From NCBI GenBank assembly GCA_944548615.1, contig OX155972.1, forward strand, positions 24,738,011 through 24,802,010: 64,000 nt of DNA, given 5' to 3'. Each line of letters begins with the position of its first letter. Position 1 is the first letter of the stretch. The position numbers were made by a program, and so were the translations under genes. This document shows positions 1 through 9,685 of the stretch, piece by piece. The DNA comes from Micropterix aruncella. Lineage: Eukaryota > Arthropoda > Insecta > Lepidoptera > Micropterigidae. The notes under the pieces are model-generated. The model saw only the letters and a list, made by a program, of their open reading frames with translations. It was not told where the DNA came from and did not search any database.

Positions 1-133
1 TACTTATTCATAAACTTTGGTGACTATTGTTTGATATTATTTGACATTTTATTTTATTAACAAGATTATTTATTTTTTTGTCTTTTATTTCCTATTGTGA
101 TCATTAGTTAGTGATTATTAGTTATAATTTGTA

Positions 134-463
<330 letters not shown>

Positions 464-1968
464 TTCTTTTCCTTTTTATTTTTTATTCAAATTGCCGAAT
501 ATATGTGATCTAAAAACTAGAGAGCTAGCTGCCCTGGAACAAGTCCTGGCATTTAGTTGGGCAGCAGCAGTACTTAAATGCTAATGCTCATATCGGCCGT
601 GTTCAATTTTAATTTTAATTTTAATTATGTATATTTTTTTATTGATGTGATTATTAGTGATACTTATGGACTGTAAATGAATTGTTAAATGATTAAATAA
701 ATATGCACAAAATGCCCTTATGTATCGTCTTATGACCTTATATGATACTAGGCTCCATCATATAGACATTAATGTGTTTAATCGTACTGCTTATGTAATA
801 GAATTATATAGAACCTTAGAAAATGCTCATTTAAAATAATTAATTTGTCTTCTTATCCAACCGAGAAGGTTGGATAAGAAAAGACGGGTGTGCGGGGGCG
901 TCTTGAGAACCTAACTTAAGCGAGAGATTTAATAATTTCTTAAAAAAGTAATTACCGGATTACCTACACGAGTGAAAACCAAATACTTTAAATTATGATG
1001 AATAGCATAAAATAAAATCTTACTTTTTTATCGGCGGCTCAACGGTTTCTGACTTCTCGATGCGATTCCGCTACTTTAAATATACAATACTTTGGCAGGT
1101 GAATTAATGGCTGCGCACGATCCGGCTAAAATCGTGAAAGCGTGTTTTTTATTATTTAGTTTTATTTTAATGGGTCGTACATGACATTGCCCGATGGAGA
1201 AATTCGATCGATGCCGCATTTTAATTAAACCATCGTGGAATTTAGTAAGAATTGGTTATTTTTCTTGGCTTTTTAGTCTTGTTGTAGTCACCGACGTAAA
1301 CCCTAATATCTCTATACTTAAACCATTGATTTAAAATCAATGCAACTAACTAAATTAAGAATGCTGGCTTATTCATAATTACCATTCCAATAATGTGTAT
1401 TAAGTACGGGGAACATTCTTTTGTATTTTTTTTTGTGACAGAACAGAAACAAATGAATTCGAATGAAATGAAACGAATTCGTGGTTCGATTTTCAAAAAG
1501 TCGTTTATTTTGTATTGAGCATTACTTTGCAGCAGCCGAGAAGTTTCAATAATTTTATTTGAGCAGTATTAAATAGTCTGTAAAATACTTTTACGCGAAT
1601 AAGATAGCATTCTTAATATCCGAGATAATAAGGTTTATGTTGGTGACCCGGATTCATCGCTCCCGAATCTAGTTATTTTTCGCCTCATCCTATCCTCTCG
1701 TGTTTTCACTTCTTGCGGATATTCTGTAATACTAAAAATCGGCAATCTTTGTTATTTAATCATTTTTTTTGTTAGGTTAAAATATCTATTATGATTTTTG
1801 TATATTTTTGTATAATGGCCCCTACATTTTATTTCCAAGAAGGTTGGCTGTAAGCGAGTTATAATTGTAGCAATAAATCCGCCTGTTTCGTTTTTACTTT
1901 GCCGACCCACCACCCGACGAGGTATGCACATTGACATATAACTACTAGACCCCGTGACCAGCCCGGAA
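464..1968. other. AT-rich intergenic sequence, no gene seen
   Basis: Mostly AT-rich unique-looking DNA. I see no reading frame with protein-like composition, no tRNA and no transposon ORF. The only distinct structure is the perfect hairpin at 850-880, listed separately. Confidence 0.6.
850..880. repeat. Perfect 13-bp hairpin
   Basis: TTCTTATCCAACC at 850-862 is followed by a 5-nt loop (GAGAA) and its exact reverse complement at 868-880. It could be the core of a small fold-back element. No target duplication was recognised. Confidence 0.6.
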
Positions 1969-2227
1969 ATGCGTCAGCTGAATAGAAAGAGACAGCAGCT
2001 TATAGTACCCCCTCCATCCTTTTCTAGTCGCGCATACACTGAGACACGTACATATATCACTGTGGCAACGCGTATATATCACCATGGCAACGCGTCGACG
2101 CCATAAGTCTGCTATGCTATGGATAAGTAGCATAGGAAGTATGCTATGGATAAACGCGCATGCGCAACTAGACAAGGATAGATGAGGGCCTCACATGCAG
2201 CTATCTCTTTCTATTAAGTGAACGCAT
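1969..2227. mobile_element. MITE-like element with imperfect terminal inverted repeats
   Basis: The left end (ATGCGT..., then AATAGAAAGAGACAGC) is matched in reverse by the right end (GCTATCTCTTTCTATT ... ACGCAT). Inward, CTCCATCCTTTTCTAGT near 2010-2030 pairs imperfectly with ACTAGACAAGGATAGATGAG near 2168-2187. The middle holds two short direct repeats: TATATCAC..TGGCAACGCG occurs twice (about 2053-2098), and TATGCTATGGATAA occurs twice (about 2112-2155). There is no ORF. The structure fits a ~260 bp non-autonomous DNA element of unknown superfamily; target duplications were not resolved. Confidence 0.6.
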
Positions 2228-2784
2228 CCACTCACAGCCCGCCTTCGCTTTCCCGTTCGCTATTTCTGTTAACGCGGTGTGAACGCGCTGACAATTTTTT
2301 TCCAAGATGAATACGGGTATATACATTTTAACTTCCCCCCCGTAAGGGAGTGAGTTACAATGTATTAATTAAAGTAATTATTAATTAAGGTATTTCAATT
2401 TAAATTCAATTATTTCGGTTAGAATATAACACTTTTTGGCCATAAATTAGCGGAGAAAACAATATGAGCGGTAACAAGCACGTCAGTAGCGGGCACGATA
2501 TAAAACGATATCGAATATAAACTCAACAAAGAATTGAATTGAATAGAATATACGTTTACGAGCGATACAAATAATATTTTAAAACCGTCATGTTTAAGAA
2601 AGTACTACATAATTTTTGGAAAAATATCTTTTTATTCCACGGAAAATACTACAAATATACTACGAATTAGCGCGGGTTGAGGTTGGGTTGGCAGGGGGGG
2701 TCTACTTGCCGGGGTGACACAACCGTTTTCTTTTTAATTTGCAACAAGAAAATTTCTGCTTACCTATTGTGGCGTTCTTTCCAG
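2228..2784. other. Intergenic sequence upstream of the secreted-protein gene
   Basis: AT-rich with no protein-like frame. At 2702-2724 a CTACTTG motif and GGGGTGACACAACC lie just before the gene; the same pair occurs at 10548-10581 at the end of another repeat, so part of this stretch is probably transposon-derived. The far end (about 2771-2784) is a pyrimidine-rich stretch ending in CCAG, a good 3' splice site. Confidence 0.5.
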
Positions 2785-2795
2785 ATTTTGAAAAG

Positions 2796-3332
2796 ATGAT
2801 GTTGACATTTAGTTCGGTGGTGTTAGCGGTGTTTGCGGCGGCTAGCGGGCAGCAGCCGGCCGCGCCGGCCGCCGGTGTCGTTCCGCCCGCCGGCGTCGCT
2901 CCGCCCGCCGGCGTCGCTCCGCCCGCCGGCGTCGCTCCGCCCGCCGGCGTCGTTCCGCCCGCTCTGGACGCGGGCGTGCAAGACGCGCTGGACGCGCTGC
3001 TGCCGCGGCCGGTCATCCCCATCGCGGTGCCCACGCCGCTGTCGGCCACGCTCACGTCCAACGCCACGTCGGCGGCCGCGGCCAACGGCACGATCGCCAA
3101 CTCGCTGTCCGTGGCGGTGGCCGGCCAGGCGGCGGCGCTCATCAACCAGGTCAACATCAACACGGCCGTCACCATCAACGCGGCGCAGCGGCAGAGCGCG
3201 CTGGGCATCGCCCCGGTCGCCGGCGCGGGGGGGAACCTCTTCCGCAGCGGCGCGCCGCCCATCCCCTGCCAGAACAGCACCTCGCCGGCCTGCAAGCAGC
3301 CCAGGGGCATGATGTCCTACTTCATTTACTGA
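2796..3332 (+). CDS. Small secreted protein with PPAGVA repeats, function unknown
   Basis: A 178-residue protein starting at the first of two adjacent ATGs (2796). I prefer this start to the in-frame position at 2739 because a splice-acceptor-like TTCTTTCCAG ends at 2784, and residues 1-18 then form a typical signal peptide (MMLTF, then VVLAVFAAASG, followed by QQ). The mature part begins with about five copies of an 18-bp unit encoding PPAGV(A/V), then an Ala/Asn/Thr-rich region with several N-x-S/T sites and two cysteines near the C-terminus (CQNSTSPAC). The coding region is very GC-rich against AT-rich surroundings. An AATAAA lies 14 bp after the stop. I do not recognise the family; the pattern suggests an extracellular structural or secreted low-complexity protein. 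It is probably the last exon of a gene whose 5' leader lies upstream. Confidence 0.6.
   Translation: MMLTFSSVVLAVFAAASGQQPAAPAAGVVPPAGVAPPAGVAPPAGVAPPAGVVPPALDAGVQDALDALLPRPVIPIAVPTPLSATLTSNATSAAAANGTIANSLSVAVAGQAAALINQVNINTAVTINAAQRQSALGIAPVAGAGGNLFRSGAPPIPCQNSTSPACKQPRGMMSYFIY
2869..2961 (+). repeat. 18-bp coding tandem repeat (PPAGVA)
   Basis: About five copies of GCCGGCGTCGCTCCGCCC inside the secreted-protein gene. The period is a multiple of three, so copy-number change would keep frame. The first and last copies have GTT for GCT, giving PPAGVV at the edges. Confidence 0.85.
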
Positions 3333-3345
3333 TCGCTCGCCTCCT

Positions 3346-3351
3346 AATAAA
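3346..3351 (+). terminator. Polyadenylation signal AATAAA
   Basis: AATAAA 14 bp downstream of the TGA stop of the secreted-protein gene. The spacing is short but acceptable. Confidence 0.5.
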
Positions 3352-3559
3352 ATGACATGCTTTCACAAACAATATATTTATTTCATACGTTGCGACGTTA
3401 TGGACGAAAATGAAACTCTGTGCCTTTGCTCCTGAGACAAACCGAAAACTTGATCGGGTTTTAAAAAATCTGTTAACAGAAATTTACTTAATGTATAAAT
3501 ACCCCCCCCCCCCCCCCTTCCCCCCTCCCCCTCCGCTCGTCTCCTAGATTGTCATTTTG

Positions 3560-3895
3560 TCCTTTGGGAGTTAATGGGCCCTTGCTGAGTTGGCCACGAA
3601 GACCCATTCTGTTCAGGGTTGGTCACACTCACGGGTCAACACCCATCCGACGGCCTCCACGCATGAGGTGCGAACCTGGGTAGGACTCTGGCCTTGGTCA
3701 GTTTCCCCTGGGAATCAAACCTCTGGCGCTCCTGGACGGTCTGCGCACCGTGCGGCGCAAGCCAATCGATTGTGCACTCTGACTAACAGTCGGGGGAGTC
3801 TGGAAGCTGTACTGTTTCCTATAGAGCGGGGGTAGCACGGCTTTGCCCACTGCCCTCTCAATAATATTTATTTATTTATTTTATTTATTTATTTA
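3560..3895 (+). repeat. Probable retroposon 3' fragment with ATTT tail
   Basis: A GC-richer block of about 280 bp ends in a (TTTA)n-like tail (about 3865-3895), the look of a LINE or SINE 3' end. It contains B-box-like strings such as GGTGCGAACCTGGGTA, so a tRNA-derived SINE is possible, but no clear A box was found. An 81-codon open frame inside it is short and not protein-like. Confidence 0.35.
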
Positions 3896-4259
3896 AGTGA
3901 TGTAGTAATTCAATAATAATTTAAAACAATTTTATCTTAGGAACTATGCATAGAAATATTTTAAACATTGAATAAATATCAGAAAATGAATACATTGCAA
4001 AGTCCAGTGACAACGCCACCTAACTAGGCCGGGACCTGTTCTAAGGTGAACGTTTAATTTTGTGCGTGCTTGTTCAATATAGTGATTATTACTAAAAACC
4101 TAATATTTTTGTAACGAAAAAAATAAAAATAAAAAATTAAATTGTCGTAATAAAATCATTATTTGATCACAAAAGAATAAACATGCAACAACTACCTTAA
4201 AAACTATTAAATACTCAAAATTAGGAGTAGAAAATAAACATGTAACTAAGATTAAGAAT

Positions 4260-4305
4260 ATATATACACACATATACATACATACATACACATACACATA
4301 TATTT
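4260..4305. repeat. CATA/TATG microsatellite
   Basis: Short run of CATA/CACA tetranucleotides. It lies on the 3' side of the minus-strand LINE relic and may be that element's degenerate tail. Confidence 0.6.
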
Positions 4306-4434
4306 AAAAATAATAATATTAAATACAATAATAAAAAGTAAATTTAATATGATATAAAATATAGTATAACATAAAATTCTAAATATTAATGTGTTAGAAT
4401 TAGTATATTAATATACAATGTCCAATATTTTTGT

Positions 4435-4587
4435 GATTTTTTGTCGTCCCTCTTTTATAAGCCAATTTGTAAGTAGCCTTTTAAAGTGGGTCTTATTTTG
4501 CGTCGATTTTATATCACCAGGAAGAGCATTGAAAAACCTTGGGGCTATGAATGTATAGGAGCGCTGACCAAAAGCAGTAGCAGTATA
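4435..4587 (-). pseudogene. Relic of a LINE reverse transcriptase C-terminus
   Basis: Read on the minus strand this segment encodes about 51 residues containing YTFIAPRFFNALPGDIK and then FKRLLTNWLI. That is the familiar C-terminal signature of CR1/jockey-type LINE ORF2 proteins: an (A)PR.(W/F)N.LP block followed by F(K/R)..L..WL. There is no start codon, no upstream RT motif and no complete 3' UTR, so it is a short decayed fragment. The family assignment rests on this signature alone. Confidence 0.5.
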
Positions 4588-5723
4588 TTTATAATAACAC
4601 CTCTTACTTATAAATTATCTATTATGTCCTATATAGGTACCTACATGTTAAATTACATATTAAATTAATAAATATTTAGCTATAAGTACCTACTACATAC
4701 ATAATATAAATATAACCCACTTTATAAGGATGTTTCTCGTTGAAAGGGAACCTTTCAAGCTGGGGCTTGTGTTTGAGCCAGATAATCGTTGTCACCCGTA
4801 TTTACGGTAGCTACATATACGATGAAGTAAGCTGTCATTCGCGTACGTGTCGAATCGGACATATCGAGGGTAGCTCGCTCAATTTCTTCTGGCAGAAAAA
4901 AGTTTGGTGGAATAAGTTTTTTGCACGAAAAACGCATATACGGACGTTTTGTCGAGGAAAGGTTTTCTTGTGCTTCATTTTTACTTCTCGGTTAACATTT
5001 CGCGACGAACAGTTTGGCGAGAAAGGTGTGTGGCAACCTGGGAAGTGAAGCAAAGGTACCTACGACCTAATTGACGTCATAGAGCAGTCCAGACCAAGGA
5101 ATATTCCAGAAATAAGGCGAAACAACTAGGCGAGCAATACAGTTATACCTTGTATTTGTTGGAGTGCATCTAAAGTCTGGAGAAAGCCCCTGGCTGAAAC
5201 ACTCTGACTAACAACTTGGGTTGTCGAGTACAGCGGGCGAGCCCGTCACCACAGGAAGTTTTAACGATTAGTCGTTCTATCTCCTTGGAGTGAGCGTAGA
5301 AGACTTGGGACAAAACAGTCCGCTATTTCTATACGAACTCGCATGATTATAGATATTTTTTAAATTATGTAATTTGATTGAACCGCATTTTCAAAAAATA
5401 CTCAAATCTGTAGATTTGAGTATTTTTAGAATCTACTAATTTTCAACTATGAATAATGTTTTCCGTGCTTCTCCAATTAATAAAATAGCAAGCAATTTTA
5501 TCACAGTCTGTCTGTGTGCACACAGCAGACTTCAGTCTGGAAATGGTCCTAATCGTCTCACGAGGTGTCAAAATGGGTATTTCCTCTTTCATCTCGTTTT
5601 TTTAGCGCATTGACAATGCTTTCCCTAATGCCGGGAAAGTAAAACCGCTCGAAATCCAGGACAAGTAGTTCCCGTGTTATTAACGTGCAGACAGATAGAC
5701 AGACATGCGTTACATTATATTAT
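4588..5723. other. Intergenic sequence, no gene supported
   Basis: Two overlapping open frames of 70-100 codons on both strands around 4740-5050 show no domain or codon signature. The 5150-5340 part is GC-richer and could be transposon-derived. The only clean structure is the hairpin at 5394-5427. Confidence 0.5.
5394..5427. repeat. Perfect 16-bp inverted repeat
   Basis: AAAAATACTCAAATCT at 5394-5409, a 2-nt spacer (GT), then the exact reverse complement at 5412-5427. No associated element recognised. Confidence 0.7.
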
Positions 5724-5945
5724 AATACTAGCTGCGCCCCGCGGTTTCACCCGCGTGGTGATGGAAAATTGTGATAATGATGATAGAAAACTATATATCT
5801 TTTTAAATTATAGCCTATGTGTTATTCTGATGTGTAAGCTATATTATTGTAAAGTTTCATCAAAATCCATTCGGTAGTTTTGCGTGAAAGAGTAACAAAC
5901 ATCCATACATTCTTACAAACTTTCGCGTTTATAATAGTATAGGAT
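5724..5945 (+). repeat. Lepidopteran interspersed repeat (ACTAGCTG...CCCGCG type)
   Basis: Begins ACTAGCTGCGCCCCGCGG and TTTCACCCGCGTGG, continues through CATCAAAATCCATTCGGTAG and GCGTGAAAGAGTAACAAACA, and ends near TTTATAATAGTATAGGAT. From general knowledge this is a very common short interspersed repeat of lepidopteran genomes. I am not certain whether it derives from a LINE 3' end or a Helitron-like element. It is non-coding here and helps place the organism in Lepidoptera. Confidence 0.65.
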
Positions 5946-5992
5946 GTATAAAGATTAGGATATACATATTTTAAATAAATGTTTCCTTATTT

Positions 5993-5998
5993 TTTATT
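5993..5998 (-). terminator. Polyadenylation signal for the minus-strand gene
   Basis: TTTATT on the + strand reads AATAAA on the minus strand, about 40 bp beyond the TAA stop at 6039-6041. This supports the exon at 6039-6277 as a true last exon. Confidence 0.45.
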
Positions 5999-6038
5999 AC
6001 TTCTTTTGTATTTATCATTTCATAATTATAAATATAGT

Positions 6039-6277
6039 TTAATTATTAAAGTTGTCATATTGGTCGCCACCGCCGCGAATGTATTTGACCGTGTTTGTGG
6101 ATTTGACTACAATGCCGTCGTCGCGATCTTGCTCCACTCCCGACACGGTCTCCAAGTTGCCATTGTCCGACGCGGCGTCTGACTCGGCCGTGGAAGTGCC
6201 CATGAAGGACCTGGCGTTGGCCTCTGACCTGGCTTCGCCGCCCAGCGATTTGGCCCTGGATCTAGCAAGCGCATCGC
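6039..6277 (-). CDS. Last coding exon of an unrecognised minus-strand gene
   Basis: On the minus strand an acceptor (AAATATTTGCAG) ends at 6278 and opens a frame of about 78 residues to TAA at 6039-6041. The residues are Ala/Ser/Arg/Gly-rich (DALARSRAKSLGGEAR..., SFMGTSTAESDAASDNG), then acidic, and end TVKYIRGGGDQYDNFNN. The codons are GC-rich at third positions, unlike the AT-rich flanks, which favours real coding. The phase matches the exon at 6423-6502: one leftover G there plus GC here makes Gly. The composition of the two exons also agrees. I do not recognise the protein. Upstream exons would lie beyond 6503, where the BEL/Pao remnant and other repeats intervene, so the gene may be split or dead. 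Confidence 0.5.
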
Positions 6278-6357
6278 CTGCAAATATTTAACCATTCATT
6301 GTAATGCGATTCAACTGTTGGACTTTACACTGAGGGAAGCATTCCTCGGCCTTCAGG

Positions 6358-6380
6358 TACTCGGACACCCTGTCCGAGTA
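6358..6380. repeat. 10-bp hairpin inside the intron
   Basis: TACTCGGACA, a CCC loop and TGTCCGAGTA form a perfect stem. It lies in the 145-bp intron (6278-6422) of the minus-strand gene. Confidence 0.6.
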
Positions 6381-6422
6381 TTTGGCTCGCTAGCCAATGC
6401 TGTCTATGGATAAGCTACGTAC

Positions 6423-6502
6423 CGTCGACAGCTAAGGCGTCAGATCTGCTCCTCGCTGAACCCCCGGCAATACTGGAAGAATCGGCGGTAGCATCCCTGG
6501 CA
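6423..6502 (-). CDS. Penultimate exon of the same minus-strand gene
   Basis: An 80-nt frame on the minus strand is bounded by an acceptor (a T10 tract, then GGGCTAG) at 6503 and a donor (G then GTACGT) at 6422. It encodes about 26 residues ending SARSRSDALAVD plus a split Gly codon that is completed exactly by the next exon. The amino-acid style (Ser/Arg/Ala/Asp, 'SDALA') matches the downstream exon's opening 'DALARSRAKS', suggesting a short repeated motif. No start codon and no domain is visible. Confidence is limited by shortness. Confidence 0.4.
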
Positions 6503-7800
6503 CTAGCCCAATTGATAAAAAAAAAACACGCAACCCAAAGTAAAATCCCAACGTTCATCGTCACTTACTCAAAAGTACATTAAAAAAATACTCGCCAATG
6601 CATTAACACCGTGAACACATTAAATCGTGCATAGGTTATAAATATGATAATAGTTGGAGAGATTCTCAACGTATGGAATATGTAGCTGCCAGTGGCGTGC
6701 GGCGATCAGAATAAAATTGAATGTTGCCGGTCACTGCAATTCATCATCATCATAATTTATTATAATCTCGAATAGCAGCCATACGTAATATTGATAATTA
6801 TCATGTAGGTATATCATTAATAAAAATATGCTTTAATTTTTAAAGAAGAAAGAAAATGGGATGTTTGCCAGCTGCCAAACTCTACTGGTTGACAGCGCGG
6901 GCAACCGGTCGTCGCGTCCTGGCGTATATCATATAATGTCGTTCCTGAATAAATGTTATACGAATTGTGTATTCTGTTTTTAATGGCATTGGGCCATAGT
7001 ATAAAAGGTTTGCCAATTAACTTAACAGGAAGTAGCCACAAGTGGGGATGCTGTACAAAGAGGCGCTGTCATCAGGGATGACCAAAGTTGTCGTGCTGTG
7101 AGAAATGCATGTTTAGTGACATATTGCTATTTTTATCAAAATGGATGGCTTCATATTTTAATGTGTACCGAGTTTTGTGTATATTTTGTAAAAGTACATA
7201 TAGCCCATTGTTCACGCCAGTGAGGTTTGTGTGAGAATTAGCGTAATTTACCGTCTCCTAATCCCTTGTCTAATCAAAGAAAATCCCTTTTATAAATTCT
7301 TCCGCTCCAATCAAATATTGTCGGTACCTATTTAAACATGCCGCGACGCCGCGCTGATCTGAACCGCCCAGCGCTACGGATCGCCCCGTCGGAACGACGG
7401 GTAGGACATTATGTTGACTTGGCTGGGCGCGTGGTCGAATCAATTCGCTCCGCAACAACAGACGAGATTATCGTTTTTTCTCGTCGCAAACCGCCGCATC
7501 GCATCACACAAACCTTTTTGTTGATTAGCCCGCATCGCAATTCGTGTGAAACCTCAGTGAGTGACAGTTAAACGAGAAGCAGAAGTGGTGCAGTCCAGCA
7601 GCACAGACGGAACAAACAAAACCGTAAGTACCGACATCCTGTCTTTCCACTTTAAATATCCGCTCCTGGGTACTAAGGTACACCAGGTGGTCCTTCAAGA
7701 TAGCAAACTCACACGGATCTCACGCAAAATCATAAACCGCCTAGAGTGCTCTTCTAAGTAACGAGGCCAGGACCTCTAGGTACCCGCATCTTCATAAGTT
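6503..7800. other. Intergenic sequence, possible LTR-element leader at the right
   Basis: No protein-like frame. A GC-richer stretch at about 7335-7640, followed by AT-rich DNA leading to the gag at 8068, could be the LTR and 5' leader of the BEL/Pao element. I could not find a second LTR, a primer-binding site or a target duplication to prove it. Confidence 0.4.
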
Positions 7801-7914
7801 GGTCACTTCGGCCGGATTTGAATCATTCAAAGTAAATTTTAATAAACCATGTTTGGGGTCACTTTGGCCCGGATGTGAATCATTCAAATGAAATTTAAAT
7901 ATATCATATTTCAG
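7801..7914 (+). repeat. Two imperfect 57-bp direct repeats
   Basis: GGTCACTT.GGCC.GGAT.TGAATCATTCAAA followed by an AT-rich stretch occurs at 7801 and again at 7857; a third GGTCACGGCC starts at 7914. It lies between the possible LTR and the gag start, so it may be part of the BEL/Pao leader. Confidence 0.7.
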
Positions 7915-8067
7915 GTCACGGCCTTTTTTTCGCATAGTTTTTTCGCATTTTATTTTCGCCAGTTCACCCTGTTGTGTGGTATTTAATTATTTACATTACG
8001 TAAAATAATAAACAAAAGAAAAATAATATAACAATAATTAAATTAATTTCATTTAATTATAATCAAA

Positions 8068-9113
8068 ATGCCTCCGAAAATAGAAAATCAGTTGAAATTA
8101 TTAGAGTCTAAACGTCAATGCTACTTCTCACGTTTGCAAAGAGTATACGATAAATCGAAAAATATTACAGATGATATTTCGCGAGAATCGTTTTTAGCGG
8201 ATGTAACGACGTTGCCAGAGCTACACCATAAATTCGACACATTGATAGAAAATATAAATTCTTTAAAATTGGATTTAGATCCAGAGTTTGAGCCCAATTT
8301 TGAACCATGAATCGCGTTCGAAGAGCTATACGGTATCATTCAACGTAAAACAGAAACAATAAATAAAAAAACCACACACATGCAAAATTCCAATATTTCA
8401 AAATTACCACGTTTGGAGCTGCCGTCATTTAACGGTAACTTTCAGAACTGGCCTGTATTTTATGAGGTTTTCCGTACGTCTATCCACGAAAATTCGGAAT
8501 TGCCAGACTCAGAAAATTCAGTACTTAGTAGGAAAATTAACTGACAAAGCGCAAACAGTCTTTGCCGGCATTACGCCCGCAGCAGAGAATTACTCCATAA
8601 TTTGGAATACATTGGTTACTAAATACCAAGATGTACGTGGTTCTGGAACAGCATATTGCGATATGCTTCTGGATTTAAAGCCTATAACCCAATCAAATTC
8701 GAATAATCTTGAGTCATTTATTGATCAATTTTCAAGTTGTATTTCTGGATTAAAACAACTTAAAATACCGGATTTAACCGAGTTTCTGTTAATTCATATT
8801 GGCATGGAAAAACTCGACCGGGAAACCGCACAGGAATTCGAAATGTCTATAAGAAAGACAGATATTCCTAAATATGACGAGTTTGTCACATTCATATGTA
8901 AAAAAGCAAAAATTCTGCAGCGAACTACGATAAACAGGGTGTCAAATTTGCTCCCTATAGGCAATCAAAATAAACCGAACAATAGTGGGTACAAACGTTC
9001 AGCTCAGTCATCCCATGCATTTGTTGGTATTGAACAAAACCCAAACATATGCTCATTCTGTCAAAAAATGACCACGACGTCCTTTATAAGTGCGCGGATT
9101 TCTTAAGACTTAG
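8068..9113 (+). pseudogene. BEL/Pao LTR-retrotransposon gag remnant (DUF1759-like)
   Basis: An ATG at 8068 opens a frame that is cut by TGA at 8308-8310, stays readable in the same frame to about 8544, and then must shift frame near 8505-8515 to reach the open stretch that ends at 9106. The middle has the hallmark of BEL/Pao gag proteins: a K.P.L.LP.F.G....W..F...F..SIH block (about 8398-8490), followed by LVGKLTDKAQ and AENYSIIWNTL. A CCHC knuckle begins with CSFC at 9051-9062, but a frameshift in a run of A (9062-9069) takes the frame away before its His/Cys pair. Nothing like protease, RT or integrase follows. It is an old, 3'-truncated, non-functional copy with one stop and at least two frameshifts. 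Confidence 0.75.
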
Positions 9114-9685
9114 TCACGGTTTTGTCGCTGTAATCCATAATCTTTCAGTAATATACATTTAAAAAACATATTTAAGATCTCAACGAATGTGTTCACAATA
9201 ATACACCTTCTATAATTAAAAACCATTTACAGTTATATATTTCTATCAACATAAAGTTGGGAAAAAACTTAAAATAAGCACTCCGGCGTTTTGCTCACTA
9301 TTAATACAGAAATAGGATTTTATTTCATATTTCAAATCGTAATAAATTACAAACGTTCAAGCTACAAAACAACGTCAACGGAATTAAAAAATGTTCCCTG
9401 GTTATTTAAATATGATTTTTTGAAAAGATACCTCGAATCTGCCATACAAATTTACTATGGCCAAATATCATTCAGTATATGTATATACGCGAGCGCAAGG
9501 ATGAATTATTCAGTCGTCCACTAGAGCCGAGGTAGGGATGACGTTTCTTTGCTTAGCCATTTGACCTCGAAAACCGGTCGCGATCTATTTCGTACACATA
9601 ATGTCACTTACTCGGTAAAACGAGGTAAGTATTTATTGAAAGTATTTTTTGTTTAGGTTTTTTATCCTGTATTAGTGTTCCTTTT
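9114..9685. other. Intergenic sequence after the gag remnant
   Basis: No PR, RT, RNase H or integrase motif is readable, so the BEL/Pao copy ends at or just after the zinc knuckle. A 77-codon frame at 9291-9524 has no recognisable feature. Confidence 0.5.

Larger units (their letters stand above)
3353..4434. other. Intergenic sequence with C-tract and transposon debris
   Basis: Contains a C homopolymer (about 3502-3517) followed by a C-rich stretch, a GC-rich fragment ending in an ATTT tail (listed separately), a short CATA microsatellite, and AT-rich DNA. No host gene seen. Confidence 0.5.

Noticed and set aside
1290..1370. Possible tRNA-like fold around the ATTGATTTAAAATCAAT palindrome
   Set aside because: No acceptor stem, T-arm or A/B boxes could be assembled.
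2702..3310. A 202-residue minus-strand frame and a second plus frame over the secreted-protein gene
   Set aside because: Shadows of GC-rich coding DNA. Only the frame from 2796 has a signal peptide, repeat logic and polyadenylation signal.
3590..3835. 81-codon frame in the GC-rich fragment
   Set aside because: No domain, and it lies in what looks like a retroposon 3' fragment.
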